Assembly (NCBI GenBank): GCA_038530555.1
Contig: JBCBCN010000010.1
Span: 1 to 64,000 of the forward strand
Direction: 5' to 3'
DNA length: 64,000 nucleotides
Source of the DNA: HKCCE3408 sp038530555
GTDB taxonomy: Bacteria > Pseudomonadota > Alphaproteobacteria > Rhodobacterales > Rhodobacteraceae
Below the pieces are notes generated by a model. It was not told the DNA's origin. It saw only the letters and a program-made list of their open reading frames with translations, and made no database searches. The first letter of the stretch is position 1. Each line of letters begins with the position of its first letter. This document shows, in pieces, positions 17,729-25,993 of the stretch. The translations under genes were made by a program, and so were the position numbers.

Positions 17729-18544
17729 ATGAGCGATACCATCGTACTGGAGGGCGTGACGCACGCTTATAAGACGGCCAACGGGCCGCTGCCTGTTCTC
17801 AACGGTCTCGATCTGCGCGTCCCACAGAACACCTTTTGCGCTGTCGTCGGCCCGTCCGGCTGCGGTAAGTCGACGCTGACGCGGCTTGTCTCGGGCCTGA
17901 TGTACCCGGATGTGGGCGACGTGATCCTCGCCGATGAGCGCGTGACCTCCCCCAGGCCAACAGTCGGCATGGCTTTCCAAAACCCGGTGCTGCTGGAATG
18001 GCGCTCAATCCTGCAGAACGTTTTGCTGCCGATGGAGATCGTAAAGTCGAAGGCCAGCAAGTCCGAGATGATCGACCGCGCGCGCAGCCTGTTGAGCCTT
18101 GTCGGCCTCGATGGGTTTGAGGACAAGCGCCCCTCTGAGCTGTCTGGCGGCATGCGCCAGCGTGCTTCACTCTGTCGGTCGATAATCCACAAGCCTGACG
18201 TGTTGATCCTGGATGAGCCCTTCGGTGCGCTCGATGCATTCACCCGTGAGGACCTCTGGTGCACGATGCATGACTTGCGCGCGCAAGAGCCGTTCACTTG
18301 CCTGTTGATCACCCACGATCTGCGCGAAAGCGTGTTTCTCGCCGATCAGGTCGTTGTGCTGTCGGATCGACCGGCGCGCGCGCAATACGTGCTGGATGTC
18401 GATTTGCCGGGACCGCGCAGTCTCGATGACCTCTACGCCCCTCGAGCCGTCGAGATGCTCGCCACTTTGCGCCACCAGATCCAGGTGGCGCAAGGTCGTC
18501 AGTCTGACGCGCCCGAGGCAACCGGCGCGCGGGAGGCGGTTTGA
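17729..18544 (+). CDS. ABC transporter ATP-binding protein (SsuB/TauB-like)
   Basis: A 271-residue single ABC ATPase. It has Walker A GPSGCGKST (about 45-53), Q-loop AFQNPVLLEW, signature LSGGMRQR, Walker B VLILDEPFGALD and switch histidine ITHDLRES. The extended D-loop FGALDAFTRE is characteristic of the NitT/TauT class. It follows the binding protein by 61 bp and overlaps the permease start by 4 bp (ATGA). It energises the importer; substrate unknown. Confidence 0.93.
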   Translation: MSDTIVLEGVTHAYKTANGPLPVLNGLDLRVPQNTFCAVVGPSGCGKSTLTRLVSGLMYPDVGDVILADERVTSPRPTVGMAFQNPVLLEWRSILQNVLLPMEIVKSKASKSEMIDRARSLLSLVGLDGFEDKRPSELSGGMRQRASLCRSIIHKPDVLILDEPFGALDAFTREDLWCTMHDLRAQEPFTCLLITHDLRESVFLADQVVVLSDRPARAQYVLDVDLPGPRSLDDLYAPRAVEMLATLRHQIQVAQGRQSDAPEATGAREAV

Positions 18545-19311
18545 TGGGCGGGCGCAGCTCAAAGGTTTGGGCGCCTATCGCCTTCATAATTGCCATCTTG
18601 GTATTTTGGGAATGGATCGTCTGGGTCAACGACTTGCCAGATTTCCGAATGGCCAGCCCGTCCGATTTAGTCCCGCGCTATATCAGGTTCTGGGACCTTT
18701 TCTTGATCCGCTCTTGGGAGACCCTTTGGCGGACGGTCGCAGGCCTAGGTCTGGCGGTCATCTTCGGCACGGCCATTGGCATGATCATGGGTTTTTCCAG
18801 GATCGCCCGGGAAGGCCTTTATCCGATCCTCGTGGGCTTTAACGCGATCCCCAAAGCGACCGTGGTACCGATCGTCGCGCTGATGTTCGTGGGTCAGCAC
18901 GATTTCAACACGGTCCTGATCGCGTTCCTGATCTCGTTTTTCCCAATCGCCGTTTCCGTCTCGATCGGGCTGTCGACGCTCGAGCCAGAATACCGCGATA
19001 TTTTGCGCTCGCTCGGGGCCTCCAACGTGACGATCTTTTGGAAGATCGCTCTGCCCAAGACCCTGCCGGAGTTCTTTGGCGCGCTCAAAGTCGCGGTCAC
19101 GCTGGCCTTTATCGGCACCAACCTGATGGAAATCGTCTCACCGCATGGTCGAGGCCTGGGCGCATTGTTCGATTCAGGGCGGATCAGCGCAGATTATCCG
19201 CTCATGTTCGCGGTCCTCTTTGCCTTGGCCGCCTTGGGCATCCTCCTTTTTTACATTGTCGTTTTCCTGGAACGAATCTTTGCCGGTTGGGCGGAGCGCG
19301 CGCCAGGCTAG
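18541..19311 (+). CDS. ABC transporter permease (SsuC/TauC-like)
   Basis: A 256-residue inner-membrane permease with about six helices. The coupling loop near residues 150-175 reads LRSLGASNVTIFWKIALPKTLPE, matching the EAA motif of NitT/TauT permeases. Translation is coupled to the ATPase gene through an ATGA overlap. With its neighbours it makes a complete importer of small organic or inorganic anions or pyrimidines; the substrate cannot be told from sequence. Confidence 0.92.
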   Translation: MMGGRSSKVWAPIAFIIAILVFWEWIVWVNDLPDFRMASPSDLVPRYIRFWDLFLIRSWETLWRTVAGLGLAVIFGTAIGMIMGFSRIAREGLYPILVGFNAIPKATVVPIVALMFVGQHDFNTVLIAFLISFFPIAVSVSIGLSTLEPEYRDILRSLGASNVTIFWKIALPKTLPEFFGALKVAVTLAFIGTNLMEIVSPHGRGLGALFDSGRISADYPLMFAVLFALAALGILLFYIVVFLERIFAGWAERAPG

Positions 19312-19427
19312 AGCTCCGATCTGGTGCGTTGTTCAGGCGATATGTTCTAGTTCACGTCACTCGAAAGCCACCGCTTTGACAAACTGATCTGGTCTTCCAC
19401 CCTCATAACTGGATGGGGAAACTACCG

Positions 19428-20279
19428 ATGAAGGCCTTTTTCACCGCTATGACGGCACTTGTCGCGCTGCTTTTCCTGGCGGCCCTCGGCTTGGCCCTTG
19501 CGCCGATGCTCACCCGCGACGAGACGCAACTTTTGACACGAGGCGTCAACGATCCACCGGCAGGCGCCTTTGTAGAAGTGGAGCGGAGCGATTTGTTCTT
19601 AGCCAATCGCCGCGGTTATGATTACACCGCGCCGAACGTTCCCGGAGCCCAGAGGCATCAGGTTCTCAACGGGCTCATGCCGCGGACTTGGGTGAGCTAT
19701 GCGCCCACCGCAACCGACGGCCCACATCCCATGGTCATCCTATTCCCCGGCGCGGGTCGCCGCCCAATGTCGATGATCGACATGTGGCAAGAGGTGGCCC
19801 GCGAAGAGGGGCTGATCCTTGTTGCACTGCCTTGGCCCGTTAGCGGAGACGCCGCCGAAGACCCCCGCGCCGCGGAACTGCATAGCGTTATGGAAGCGGC
19901 CGGCCGGATCTACGACATTGATCAGGATCGAGTGTTTCTTTTCGGCCATTCTGCAGGCGGCATCCACGCCCAGGTTGTGGCCAATCGGGTGCGCGGCCCG
20001 TGGCGCGCGGCGGCGTCCCATGCCGGGCATGTCGTGCCCGCCTGGATCCAACCGATCCAGAACGCCGTGCCCGTGCGCCACTATCTCGGCTCGTCAGACG
20101 GGATCTTCTCGCCCGCCAATTCCAGGATCGCCGGTCAGGCAGCCGCGCGCGCGGGCCATGACCACGAATTGATCATCATTCCCGGCCACACCCACTGGTA
20201 TTATGAGATTGGCCCCAGCATTTCCCGTGATGCGTGGGATTGGTTCGAGAGCATTGCTGCAGACGACCCTTCAAGCTGA
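19428..20279 (+). CDS. PHB depolymerase/esterase-like secreted alpha/beta hydrolase
   Basis: A 283-residue alpha/beta hydrolase. I place the start at 19428 because a GGGGA ribosome site sits about 7 bases before it and inside the longer frame. An N-terminal hydrophobic segment (MKAFFTAMTALVALLFLAAL) acts as signal peptide or anchor. The nucleophile elbow is GHSAGG, and a late GHTHWYYE supplies the likely catalytic His; an Asp in LGSSDGIFSP completes the triad. The layout resembles the LpqC/polyhydroxybutyrate depolymerase and feruloyl esterase family. The substrate is unknown. It stands alone, 116 bp after the ABC importer. Confidence 0.78.
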   Translation: MKAFFTAMTALVALLFLAALGLALAPMLTRDETQLLTRGVNDPPAGAFVEVERSDLFLANRRGYDYTAPNVPGAQRHQVLNGLMPRTWVSYAPTATDGPHPMVILFPGAGRRPMSMIDMWQEVAREEGLILVALPWPVSGDAAEDPRAAELHSVMEAAGRIYDIDQDRVFLFGHSAGGIHAQVVANRVRGPWRAAASHAGHVVPAWIQPIQNAVPVRHYLGSSDGIFSPANSRIAGQAAARAGHDHELIIIPGHTHWYYEIGPSISRDAWDWFESIAADDPSS

Positions 20280-20282
20280 GGC

Positions 20283-20311
20283 TTGCGTGCGGGCGATTTG
20301 GCCCATATCTA
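20283..20311 (+). promoter_or_regulatory. Sigma-70-type promoter of the SRP RNA gene
   Basis: TTGCGT (-35, 20283-20288) and TATCTA (-10, 20306-20311) are separated by exactly 17 bases. The -10 ends about 6 bases before the predicted 5' end of the SRP RNA (20316-20318), which is the expected distance. The placement supports both the promoter and the RNA end. Confidence 0.6.
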
Positions 20312-20315
20312 AGCG

Positions 20316-20413
20316 CTGAGAGGTTGGCGCGGGCAAGCTCCTCGCCAACCCGGTCAGATCCGGAAGGAAGCAGCCGTAACGAGACCCGCTTGGGTCGCTG
20401 TCCAGCCTCTCAC
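20316..20413 (+). ncRNA. ffs: Signal recognition particle RNA (4.5S, small bacterial type)
   Basis: About 98 nt. The diagnostic Ffh-binding core lies at 20352-20375: an asymmetric loop and GGAA tetraloop region beginning GGTCAGATCCGGAAGGAAG and ending CAGCC. It is almost identical to the E. coli 4.5S RNA core. The ends pair over ten continuous positions, GAGAGGTTGG (20318-20327) with CCAGCCTCTC (20402-20411), giving the long hairpin of small SRP RNAs without an Alu domain. A weak inverted repeat, CCGCTT and AAGCGG at 20440-20463, may end transcription but has no T-run. It partners with Ffh in co-translational membrane targeting and lies just upstream of dnaX. Confidence 0.95.
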
Positions 20414-20527
20414 CTACCCTATCCGATCAATGATCAGTGCCGCTTTTGGGGCGTGCCAAGCGGTAGACCTCCGGCCAAGTCCAGCCTAAGCTAAGCGCTC
20501 TTGAGCCGCCCATGGGAGAGCGAACGC

Positions 20528-22288
20528 GTGAGTGCCGACGGAGCCTATCAAGTCCTGGCCCGCAAATACCGGCCGACCGATTTCTCGGACCTGATCGGCC
20601 AGGACGCCATGGTGCAGACGTTACGCAACGCTTTCAAAGCGGACCGCATCGCCCAGGCCTTCATCCTGACCGGCATCCGGGGCACCGGCAAGACAACCAC
20701 CGCGCGGATCATCGCCAAGGGGCTGAATTGCACCGGACCTGACGGCAAAGGCGGCCCGACGACCGAGCCTTGCGATGCGTGCCCGAATTGCATTGCGATT
20801 GGCCAAGGACGGCACACCGACGTCATGGAAATGGACGGGGCCACACAGACCCGGGTCGACGATGTGCGCGACAACATCATCTCGACCGTCAGCTACGCGC
20901 CAAGCTCGGCCCGGTTCAAGATCTTCATCATCGACGAAGTGCACATGCTGTCTGTGAACGCGTTCAACGCGCTTCTCAAAACGCTAGAGGAGCCGCCCAA
21001 GCACGTCAAATTCATCTTCGCGACAACTGAGATCCGCAAGGTTCCAGTCACCGTTCTGTCGCGATGCCAGCGCTTTGATCTGCGTCGGATCGAGCCGGAG
21101 GCGATGATCGCCCATCTGGCGAGGATCGCCGAGGCGGAAGGGGCGGAGATCGAGACAGATGCGCTCGCAACGATCACACGGGCCGCGGAAGGCTCGGTCC
21201 GCGACGCGGTAAGCCTCCTGGATCAAGCGATTGCCCATGGTGCGGGCAAGACCAGTGCGGCAGATGTGCGGGCGATGATCGGCCTGGCCGATCGCGGCCG
21301 CGTGCTCGACTTGTTCGACCGTATTATGGCTGGGGACGCGGCGGGTGCCTTGGGTGAGCTGGGCGCTCAATATGCCGATGGCGCCGACCCACTGGCCGTG
21401 TTGTCGGATCTGGCCGAGATCACCCATTGGATTTCCGTGGTCAGCATCGCGCCGGACACAGCCGAAGATCCTACCATTGGACCGGCCGAACGCGCCCGCG
21501 GGCAAAAAATGGCCGAAGATCTGCCTATGCGCGTACTAACCCGTGCCTGGCAGATGCTTTTGAAGGCCATCGAAGAGGTGTCCTACGCGCCCAACCCGAT
21601 GATGGCCGCTGAGATGGTGGTGATCCGGCTGACCCATGTGGCGCATCTTCCAACGCCAGGCGATCTGGTGAGGCAGTTGCAGGATCAACCTGCCGCGTCG
21701 CCGACGGGCACGGGCGCGGGCGCGGCCCCTGCGCCGAAACCTGCCCCGCCACCGGCCAGCCCGCAAGCCCTGGGCAGCGCCCCGCCGAGCCATGGCGGCG
21801 TGACCGCAAGCCATGCTCAAGCGGCCCTGGCCCAAAGTCCGGAAACCTCGCTTGCGCATTACCAGAGCTTTGAACAGGTCGTCGATCTCATCGAGAGCAA
21901 CCGCAACATCCGCCTGCTGGTCGAGGTGAAAAGCGGTGTACGCCTGATCGGCTATAGCCCTGGGCGGATCACGTTCGAGCCCAGTGAAACGGCGCGGCCG
22001 GACCTGGCGCAACGGCTCCAGCAAAGTCTGACCGGCTGGACCGGTGTGCGCTGGGTGGTCAGCGTTGAGGATTCAGGCGGCGCGCCAAGCATCGACGAGC
22101 GGGAGGCTGCCAGCATTGCGGGCATGAGAACCGAAGCCGAGGGGCATCCCCTGGTCAAAGCGGTTTTCGACGTCTTTCCAGAGGCTAAGATCACCGATAT
22201 CCGCAGCCAAGCTGCGATCGAGAAAGCCGCCGCCCTGCAGGCCTTGCCAGAGGTCGATGAGGAATGGGATCCATTTGAAGATGACTGA
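20528..22288 (+). CDS. dnaX: DNA polymerase III subunit tau (and gamma)
   Basis: A 586-residue clamp-loader subunit. I choose GTG 20528, with GGGAGAG seven bases upstream, because the product then begins MSADGAYQVLARKYRP; a TTG at 20501 is less likely. Walker A GIRGTGKTTTAR holds Lys55. Four zinc cysteines are at 68, 82, 85 and 88, followed by the Walker B region with DEVHML. AAA+ domain and collar run to about 360. A Pro/Ala-rich linker (about 390-430) and the tau C-terminal region follow. No A-AAA-AAG slippery site is seen in the linker; the only A6 run is at 21504-21509. It begins the dnaX-ybaB-recR cluster. Confidence 0.96.
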   Translation: MSADGAYQVLARKYRPTDFSDLIGQDAMVQTLRNAFKADRIAQAFILTGIRGTGKTTTARIIAKGLNCTGPDGKGGPTTEPCDACPNCIAIGQGRHTDVMEMDGATQTRVDDVRDNIISTVSYAPSSARFKIFIIDEVHMLSVNAFNALLKTLEEPPKHVKFIFATTEIRKVPVTVLSRCQRFDLRRIEPEAMIAHLARIAEAEGAEIETDALATITRAAEGSVRDAVSLLDQAIAHGAGKTSAADVRAMIGLADRGRVLDLFDRIMAGDAAGALGELGAQYADGADPLAVLSDLAEITHWISVVSIAPDTAEDPTIGPAERARGQKMAEDLPMRVLTRAWQMLLKAIEEVSYAPNPMMAAEMVVIRLTHVAHLPTPGDLVRQLQDQPAASPTGTGAGAAPAPKPAPPPASPQALGSAPPSHGGVTASHAQAALAQSPETSLAHYQSFEQVVDLIESNRNIRLLVEVKSGVRLIGYSPGRITFEPSETARPDLAQRLQQSLTGWTGVRWVVSVEDSGGAPSIDEREAASIAGMRTEAEGHPLVKAVFDVFPEAKITDIRSQAAIEKAAALQALPEVDEEWDPFEDD

Positions 22289-22347
22289 CACAGTGGCGCC
22301 GGGGTAGCTGCAGAACAGCTCTGCGACACACAAATGAGGAGAGCGAG

Positions 22348-22695
22348 ATGTTGAAAGGTTTGGGTGGGCTTGGCGATATGGCCAAGCTGATGAAGCAGGC
22401 TCAAGAAATGCAAAGCAAGATGGCCGAGATGCAGGAAGAGCTGAACCGCGTCAGTGTGGTGGGCGAGGCCGGTGCAGGCTTGGTCAAGGCGACGGCCACC
22501 GCCAAGGGCGAGCTTACCGCGCTCGACATTGATCCATCGATCTTCGATCCAAACGAAAAGGAAGTCGTCGAGGACCTTATCCTAGCCGCCATCAAAGACG
22601 CGCAAAGCAAGGCGCAGGAGAAAAGCCAGGAAGAGATGGCGAAGCTCACCGAGGGGATGGGCCTGCCGCCGGGCATGGCGAACCCGTTCGGCTAA
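22348..22695 (+). CDS. YbaB/EbfC family nucleoid-associated protein
   Basis: A 115-residue small protein beginning MLKGLGGLGDMAKLMKQAQE. The family signature follows: an amphipathic first helix rich in Gln, Lys and Met, then the GEAGAGLVKATATAKGELTA strand region. Members form tweezer-like dimers that bind DNA without strict sequence preference. It sits between dnaX and recR, as in most proteobacteria, and its stop overlaps the recR start by one base (TAATG). GAGGAGAG precedes the start. Confidence 0.94.
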   Translation: MLKGLGGLGDMAKLMKQAQEMQSKMAEMQEELNRVSVVGEAGAGLVKATATAKGELTALDIDPSIFDPNEKEVVEDLILAAIKDAQSKAQEKSQEEMAKLTEGMGLPPGMANPFG

Positions 22696-23291
22696 TGTCG
22701 GCCCAAGAAGACATCGATACCCTGATCGAGATGATGTCCCGGCTGCCAGGCCTGGGGCCTAGGTCTGCGCGCCGGGCGGTCCTCAGCTTGATCGCCAAAC
22801 GCGGGCAATTGATGACTCCGCTGGCCGAGACGATGGGCCGGGTCGCGCAGAACGTGCAGGAATGCGTGACCTGCGGAAATATCGGGACCGGGACGCAGTG
22901 TCAGATCTGCCTGGATCCGGCACGAGCCACCGGTGAGATTTGCGTGATCGAGGAGGTCTCAGACCTTTGGGCGATGGAACGCGGGCGGGCCTTTCACGGT
23001 CGCTACCACGTATTGGGCGGCACCCTTTCGGCGCTTGATGCGATCGGGCCTGAGGATTTGGGGATCCCGAGGCTGGCGCGGCGCATCGAAGATGAGGGCG
23101 TCACAGAGGTGATCTTGGCGCTGAACGCGACGGTCGATGGTCAAACGACGGCGCATTACATTGCCGAGGCGCTTGAGGGTTCAGGCGTGACGCTCACCAG
23201 CCTTGCGCAAGGCGTGCCGATCGGCAGCGAGCTTGACTACCTTGATGACGGCACGATTACGGCGGCGCTCAAGGCTCGAAAGAAGTTCTGA
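22695..23291 (+). CDS. recR: Recombination mediator protein RecR
   Basis: A 198-residue RecR of normal length. The order is a helix-hairpin-helix (LPGLGPRSARRAVL, about 15-30), a four-cysteine zinc finger (CVTCGNIGTGTQCQIC, about 57-72) and a Toprim domain with CVIEEVSDLWAME. A C-terminal Walker-B-like region completes the fold. It works with RecO and RecF to load RecA on gapped DNA. It is translationally coupled to ybaB and faces the convergent RNase T2 gene, with only 8 bases between the stops. Confidence 0.96.
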   Translation: MSAQEDIDTLIEMMSRLPGLGPRSARRAVLSLIAKRGQLMTPLAETMGRVAQNVQECVTCGNIGTGTQCQICLDPARATGEICVIEEVSDLWAMERGRAFHGRYHVLGGTLSALDAIGPEDLGIPRLARRIEDEGVTEVILALNATVDGQTTAHYIAEALEGSGVTLTSLAQGVPIGSELDYLDDGTITAALKARKKF

Positions 23292-23299
23292 ACGGAGGC

Positions 23300-23977
23300 T
23301 TAGCGCATCGGTGAGAAAAGCGCGTCCTGCATTGTGCAATCCCGCCGCACATCGGCCCCGCAGATCCTTGGCTCAAGCTCTCGGCTCAAACAAATGCGGA
23401 CCTCCTGAATGCGGCCCTCGCGGCAGGTGACCGTCAGCATATCGGCGGAAAGATCCGGGTTCTCTTCCATAAATGCGCCTTCGATCACCGACGCCGGCAG
23501 CCGGTAGTCGCGCTCGACCTGGCGCAGCAAGGCCGGCCGTGTAACGCGCGTATAGGCTAGCCGGGACAGATCGAAATAGTCGCGCGCCGACAGGCCGGAG
23601 CACACGCCGTGCTTGCGCCACTGGTGCCAGGCCAGCCCGGACGATCCCATGATATCGACCATCCCGCCGGTCATAGACCGCGACGGCGCCCGCTCACTCG
23701 TCGGGCAAAAACTGGGCCAACCGTTCTCGAATTGCGGCCACAGCCCGTGCAGCGTGAAGCCATAACCCTGATCCGGGGCGCATTGCTCCGCGCCGCGATC
23801 ATCCCCCTCGATCGCGCACCAGCTCGGCGTCCAACTCAGCGCCAAGACGTAGTAATCGAAGTCCCCGGCCTGCTCGCCTTCGGCCTGGGATAGACCGACG
23901 CCAAGCGCAAGAAATGCCAGCGCAGCCGTCATTCGTCGAAGGCTCGCTTTCGCCCAACCCACGGCTGATCCAACCAT
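23300..23977 (-). CDS. Ribonuclease T2 family protein, secreted
   Basis: A 225-residue RNase T2 (E. coli RNase I class). The start is supported by GGAGG six bases upstream. A signal peptide covers about residues 1-32, with hydrophobic core MTAALAFLALGVGLSQA. The two catalytic segments are intact: CAS I, FTLHGLWPQ (about 73-81), and CAS II, WHQWRKHGVC (about 117-126). Both catalytic histidines are present. It degrades RNA in the periplasm through 2',3'-cyclic intermediates, the substrates of the nucleotidase encoded at 14.6-16.5 kb. Eight cysteines suggest disulfides. Confidence 0.93.
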   Translation of the reverse strand: MVGSAVGWAKASLRRMTAALAFLALGVGLSQAEGEQAGDFDYYVLALSWTPSWCAIEGDDRGAEQCAPDQGYGFTLHGLWPQFENGWPSFCPTSERAPSRSMTGGMVDIMGSSGLAWHQWRKHGVCSGLSARDYFDLSRLAYTRVTRPALLRQVERDYRLPASVIEGAFMEENPDLSADMLTVTCREGRIQEVRICLSRELEPRICGADVRRDCTMQDALFSPMR

Positions 23978-24126
23978 TCTAACCTCCGCTTTTCGGCCGC
24001 GCTTTGGGCCTTCCCCTTTTGGCTACGGCTGGCTATACACGCGCAACTTCCCGACATTGAGGAAACGCGGCCAATCCCGCAGCCGTTTTGGCTTTACCCT
24101 CGCAGTCGCTGAATGTGGAGCACGAG

Positions 24127-24903
24127 ATGCAACAAAAACCGATTATGGCCAAAGCCACCGCTGTCTGGTTGGTCGACAATACGACCTTGAGCTTCAAGCA
24201 AATCGGCGATTTTTGCGGCCTGCACGAGCTTGAGGTGCAGGGCATCGCAGACGGGGATGTTGCAACGGGCGTGAAGGGCTTTGATCCCATCGCCAACAAC
24301 CAGCTGGAGCAGGGCGAGATCGATCGCGGTGAGGCGGATCCGTCCTATGTGCTCAAGCTCAAGTTCAACCCGGCCGCTGTGGGCGAGGAAAAGCGCCGGG
24401 GTCCGCGATACACGCCGCTGTCCAAGCGTCAGGACCGGCCTGCCTCGATCCTTTGGTTGGTGAAGTTCCACCCGGAGCTGTCGGATGGTCAGATCTCCAA
24501 ACTGGTCGGCACGACCAAGCCGACGATCACATCGATCCGTGAGCGGACGCATTGGAACATCTCCAACATTCAGCCGATTGACCCGGTCGCCCTTGGCCTG
24601 TGTAAACAGATCGAACTCGACGCGGCCGTCCAGAAGGCCAACGCCAAGAAGGCCCGCGAGGGTGAGGTCATGTCAGACGATGAACGCCGTAAGCTGGTTT
24701 CGACCGAACAAAGCCTGGGCGCAGATCCAGAGCCAAAGATTCCCGCGGCGATCTCGGGCCTTGAGACCTTTACGCTGACCGAGACGTCTGAGGATGCCGA
24801 CGGTGCCGAGACCGAGCGCGAGGATGCACCAATGGTCGACGCGGATAGCCTGTTCAATCTGCCCGCCGGTGATGGCGATGCGGATGACGACGAGGACAGC
24901 TAG
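24127..24903 (+). CDS. trcR: Cell-cycle transcriptional regulator TrcR (DUF1013)
   Basis: A 258-residue protein of the DUF1013 family, found almost only in alphaproteobacteria and named TrcR in Caulobacter. The start at 24127 is preferred because GGAGCACGAG lies just upstream and the conserved part begins MAKATAVWLVDNTTLSFKQI. Two helix-turn-helix-like regions are visible, near residues 12-40 (LSFKQIGDFCGLHELEVQGI) and near 118-145 (LSDGQISKLVGTTKPTITSI). The C-terminal 80 residues are acidic and low-complexity. It associates with RNA polymerase in Caulobacter; the same role is inferred here. Confidence 0.9.
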   Translation: MQQKPIMAKATAVWLVDNTTLSFKQIGDFCGLHELEVQGIADGDVATGVKGFDPIANNQLEQGEIDRGEADPSYVLKLKFNPAAVGEEKRRGPRYTPLSKRQDRPASILWLVKFHPELSDGQISKLVGTTKPTITSIRERTHWNISNIQPIDPVALGLCKQIELDAAVQKANAKKAREGEVMSDDERRKLVSTEQSLGADPEPKIPAAISGLETFTLTETSEDADGAETEREDAPMVDADSLFNLPAGDGDADDDEDS

Positions 24904-24977
24904 AAACAAGCCACTTCGCAAAATGGCGATCCCTCGCTAGGCTCGCCCCCAATGGTCCATGACGTCGGGGTATTAAT

Positions 24978-25547
24978 ATGCGTGGCCTCATTGCTTTCTT
25001 TCTGACGGTTCTCCCAGCGACGCTCAGCGCGCAATCGTTTTGCGAAGCCAGTTGGGTCGCGCGAAACATGATCTTCGACCGCGCCGGTCATTGCTTCAGC
25101 AGTGCGCTTGGCATGGCCATGTTCGACAATTCGAACTGCACTGGATCAGGGCCGACCCTGACGCCGATGGATCAAGAAGCCGTTCGCGTTATGCGCGATC
25201 AGGAGGCGCGGGCTGGGTGTCGGGTGAATACAGCCGCTGGTCCCACACAAGGCTTGATCGCCGCCTGGCAGGAATACGCACGTCTCTTCGAGATCCCCGC
25301 CGTGGATGAGCTTGGCTGGGCCTGCTGGGGGTATTCGGGGCCAACCATCACGCTCCACGCCGGGACCGGTATGAACACGCCGCAGATCGGACAACTCGCC
25401 AGCGGCCAAAGCCTCGTATCCGAAGACTGGCCGCGCAATGGTTGGGTGTATGTGAGCGTGCTTACCGGCCCGGGTGGGTCGCTGCTTGCCTCTGGTTGGA
25501 CGGCCGCCCGGGTCGATGACAGCATGTGTGCCCAGGTGGCGGGCTAA
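24978..25547 (+). CDS. Secreted SH3-like protein (DUF4453-type)
   Basis: A 189-residue exported protein. A signal peptide (MRGLIAFFLTVLPATLSAQ) ends near residue 19. Residues 20-60 (FCEASWVARNMIFDRAGHCF) resemble a YARHG-like motif. The C-terminal half (about 110-185) reads as a bacterial SH3-type domain, with VSEDWPRNGWVYVSV. Cysteine pairs suggest disulfides. The architecture resembles DUF4453 proteins of Rhodobacteraceae. Function unknown, probably an envelope or peptidoglycan-binding role. It is followed by a second small secreted protein. Confidence 0.72.
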   Translation: MRGLIAFFLTVLPATLSAQSFCEASWVARNMIFDRAGHCFSSALGMAMFDNSNCTGSGPTLTPMDQEAVRVMRDQEARAGCRVNTAAGPTQGLIAAWQEYARLFEIPAVDELGWACWGYSGPTITLHAGTGMNTPQIGQLASGQSLVSEDWPRNGWVYVSVLTGPGGSLLASGWTAARVDDSMCAQVAG

Positions 25548-25606
25548 GAGCCCTTGACGCGCGCGCCGACTGGGACACCTCTCAACCAACATTGAAAGGA
25601 GACGCC

Positions 25607-25894
25607 ATGCGCATTTTGACAACCTTCATCATCGCGACCTTCCCAGCAGCGGCCTTTGCCGGAGGCCATGGCGAATTTCTCGATTGCACCGGTGATGGAC
25701 AAAGCATCGAAATCGAGCGCGGGGCGAATTTTTGTTATGTCGACGGCACGGAAGTCGAATTCGTTCAGGAAGAGCCAAGCTTCGTGTGCAATATCCCCGG
25801 CTCTGAGCCACAGGTTATGACGATCATGGCCGATATGAGCTTTACGCTGGAAGGCGCAGGCACCACGGTTTCGGGGATGTGTCAGCCGCGCTAG
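25607..25894 (+). CDS. Small secreted protein of unknown function
   Basis: A 95-residue product starting at the ATG preceded by a near-ideal AAAGGAGA site. A signal peptide (MRILTTFIIATFPAAAFAGG) is followed by a compact domain of about 75 residues with four cysteines (about 28, 44, 63 and 93), probably forming two disulfides. It is acidic and contains no motif I recognise. It begins 59 bp after the SH3-like gene on the same strand, so the two may be co-expressed. Confidence 0.68.
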   Translation: MRILTTFIIATFPAAAFAGGHGEFLDCTGDGQSIEIERGANFCYVDGTEVEFVQEEPSFVCNIPGSEPQVMTIMADMSFTLEGAGTTVSGMCQPR

Positions 25895-25903
25895 GCCGAC
25901 CCG

Positions 25904-25984
25904 CCTTAAACCTGAGACACGAAATGCCCTGCCGCACTGCGCGCTCTCGCGGCATCTCGGTCACGTGATGTTTCAGGTTAAAGG
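25904..25984. other. Long imperfect inverted repeat between convergent genes
   Basis: The 99 bp between two convergent stops contains a 16 bp stem with one mismatch and one G-T pair. The arms are 25904-25919 (CCTTAAACCTGAGACA) and 25969-25984. Inside, ATGCC (25924-25928) can pair with GGCAT (25951-25955), and GCCGC with GCGGC. No T-run of four or more follows on either strand. It may be a two-way terminator-like hairpin or a structured RNA; the sequence does not decide. Confidence 0.5.
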
Positions 25985-25993
25985 CCGGACGCT

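Noticed and set aside
17729..19311. Naming the importer thiXYZ, ssuBC or tauBC
   Set aside because: Motifs place it in the NitT/TauT class only; no substrate-specific neighbour or riboswitch supports a symbol.
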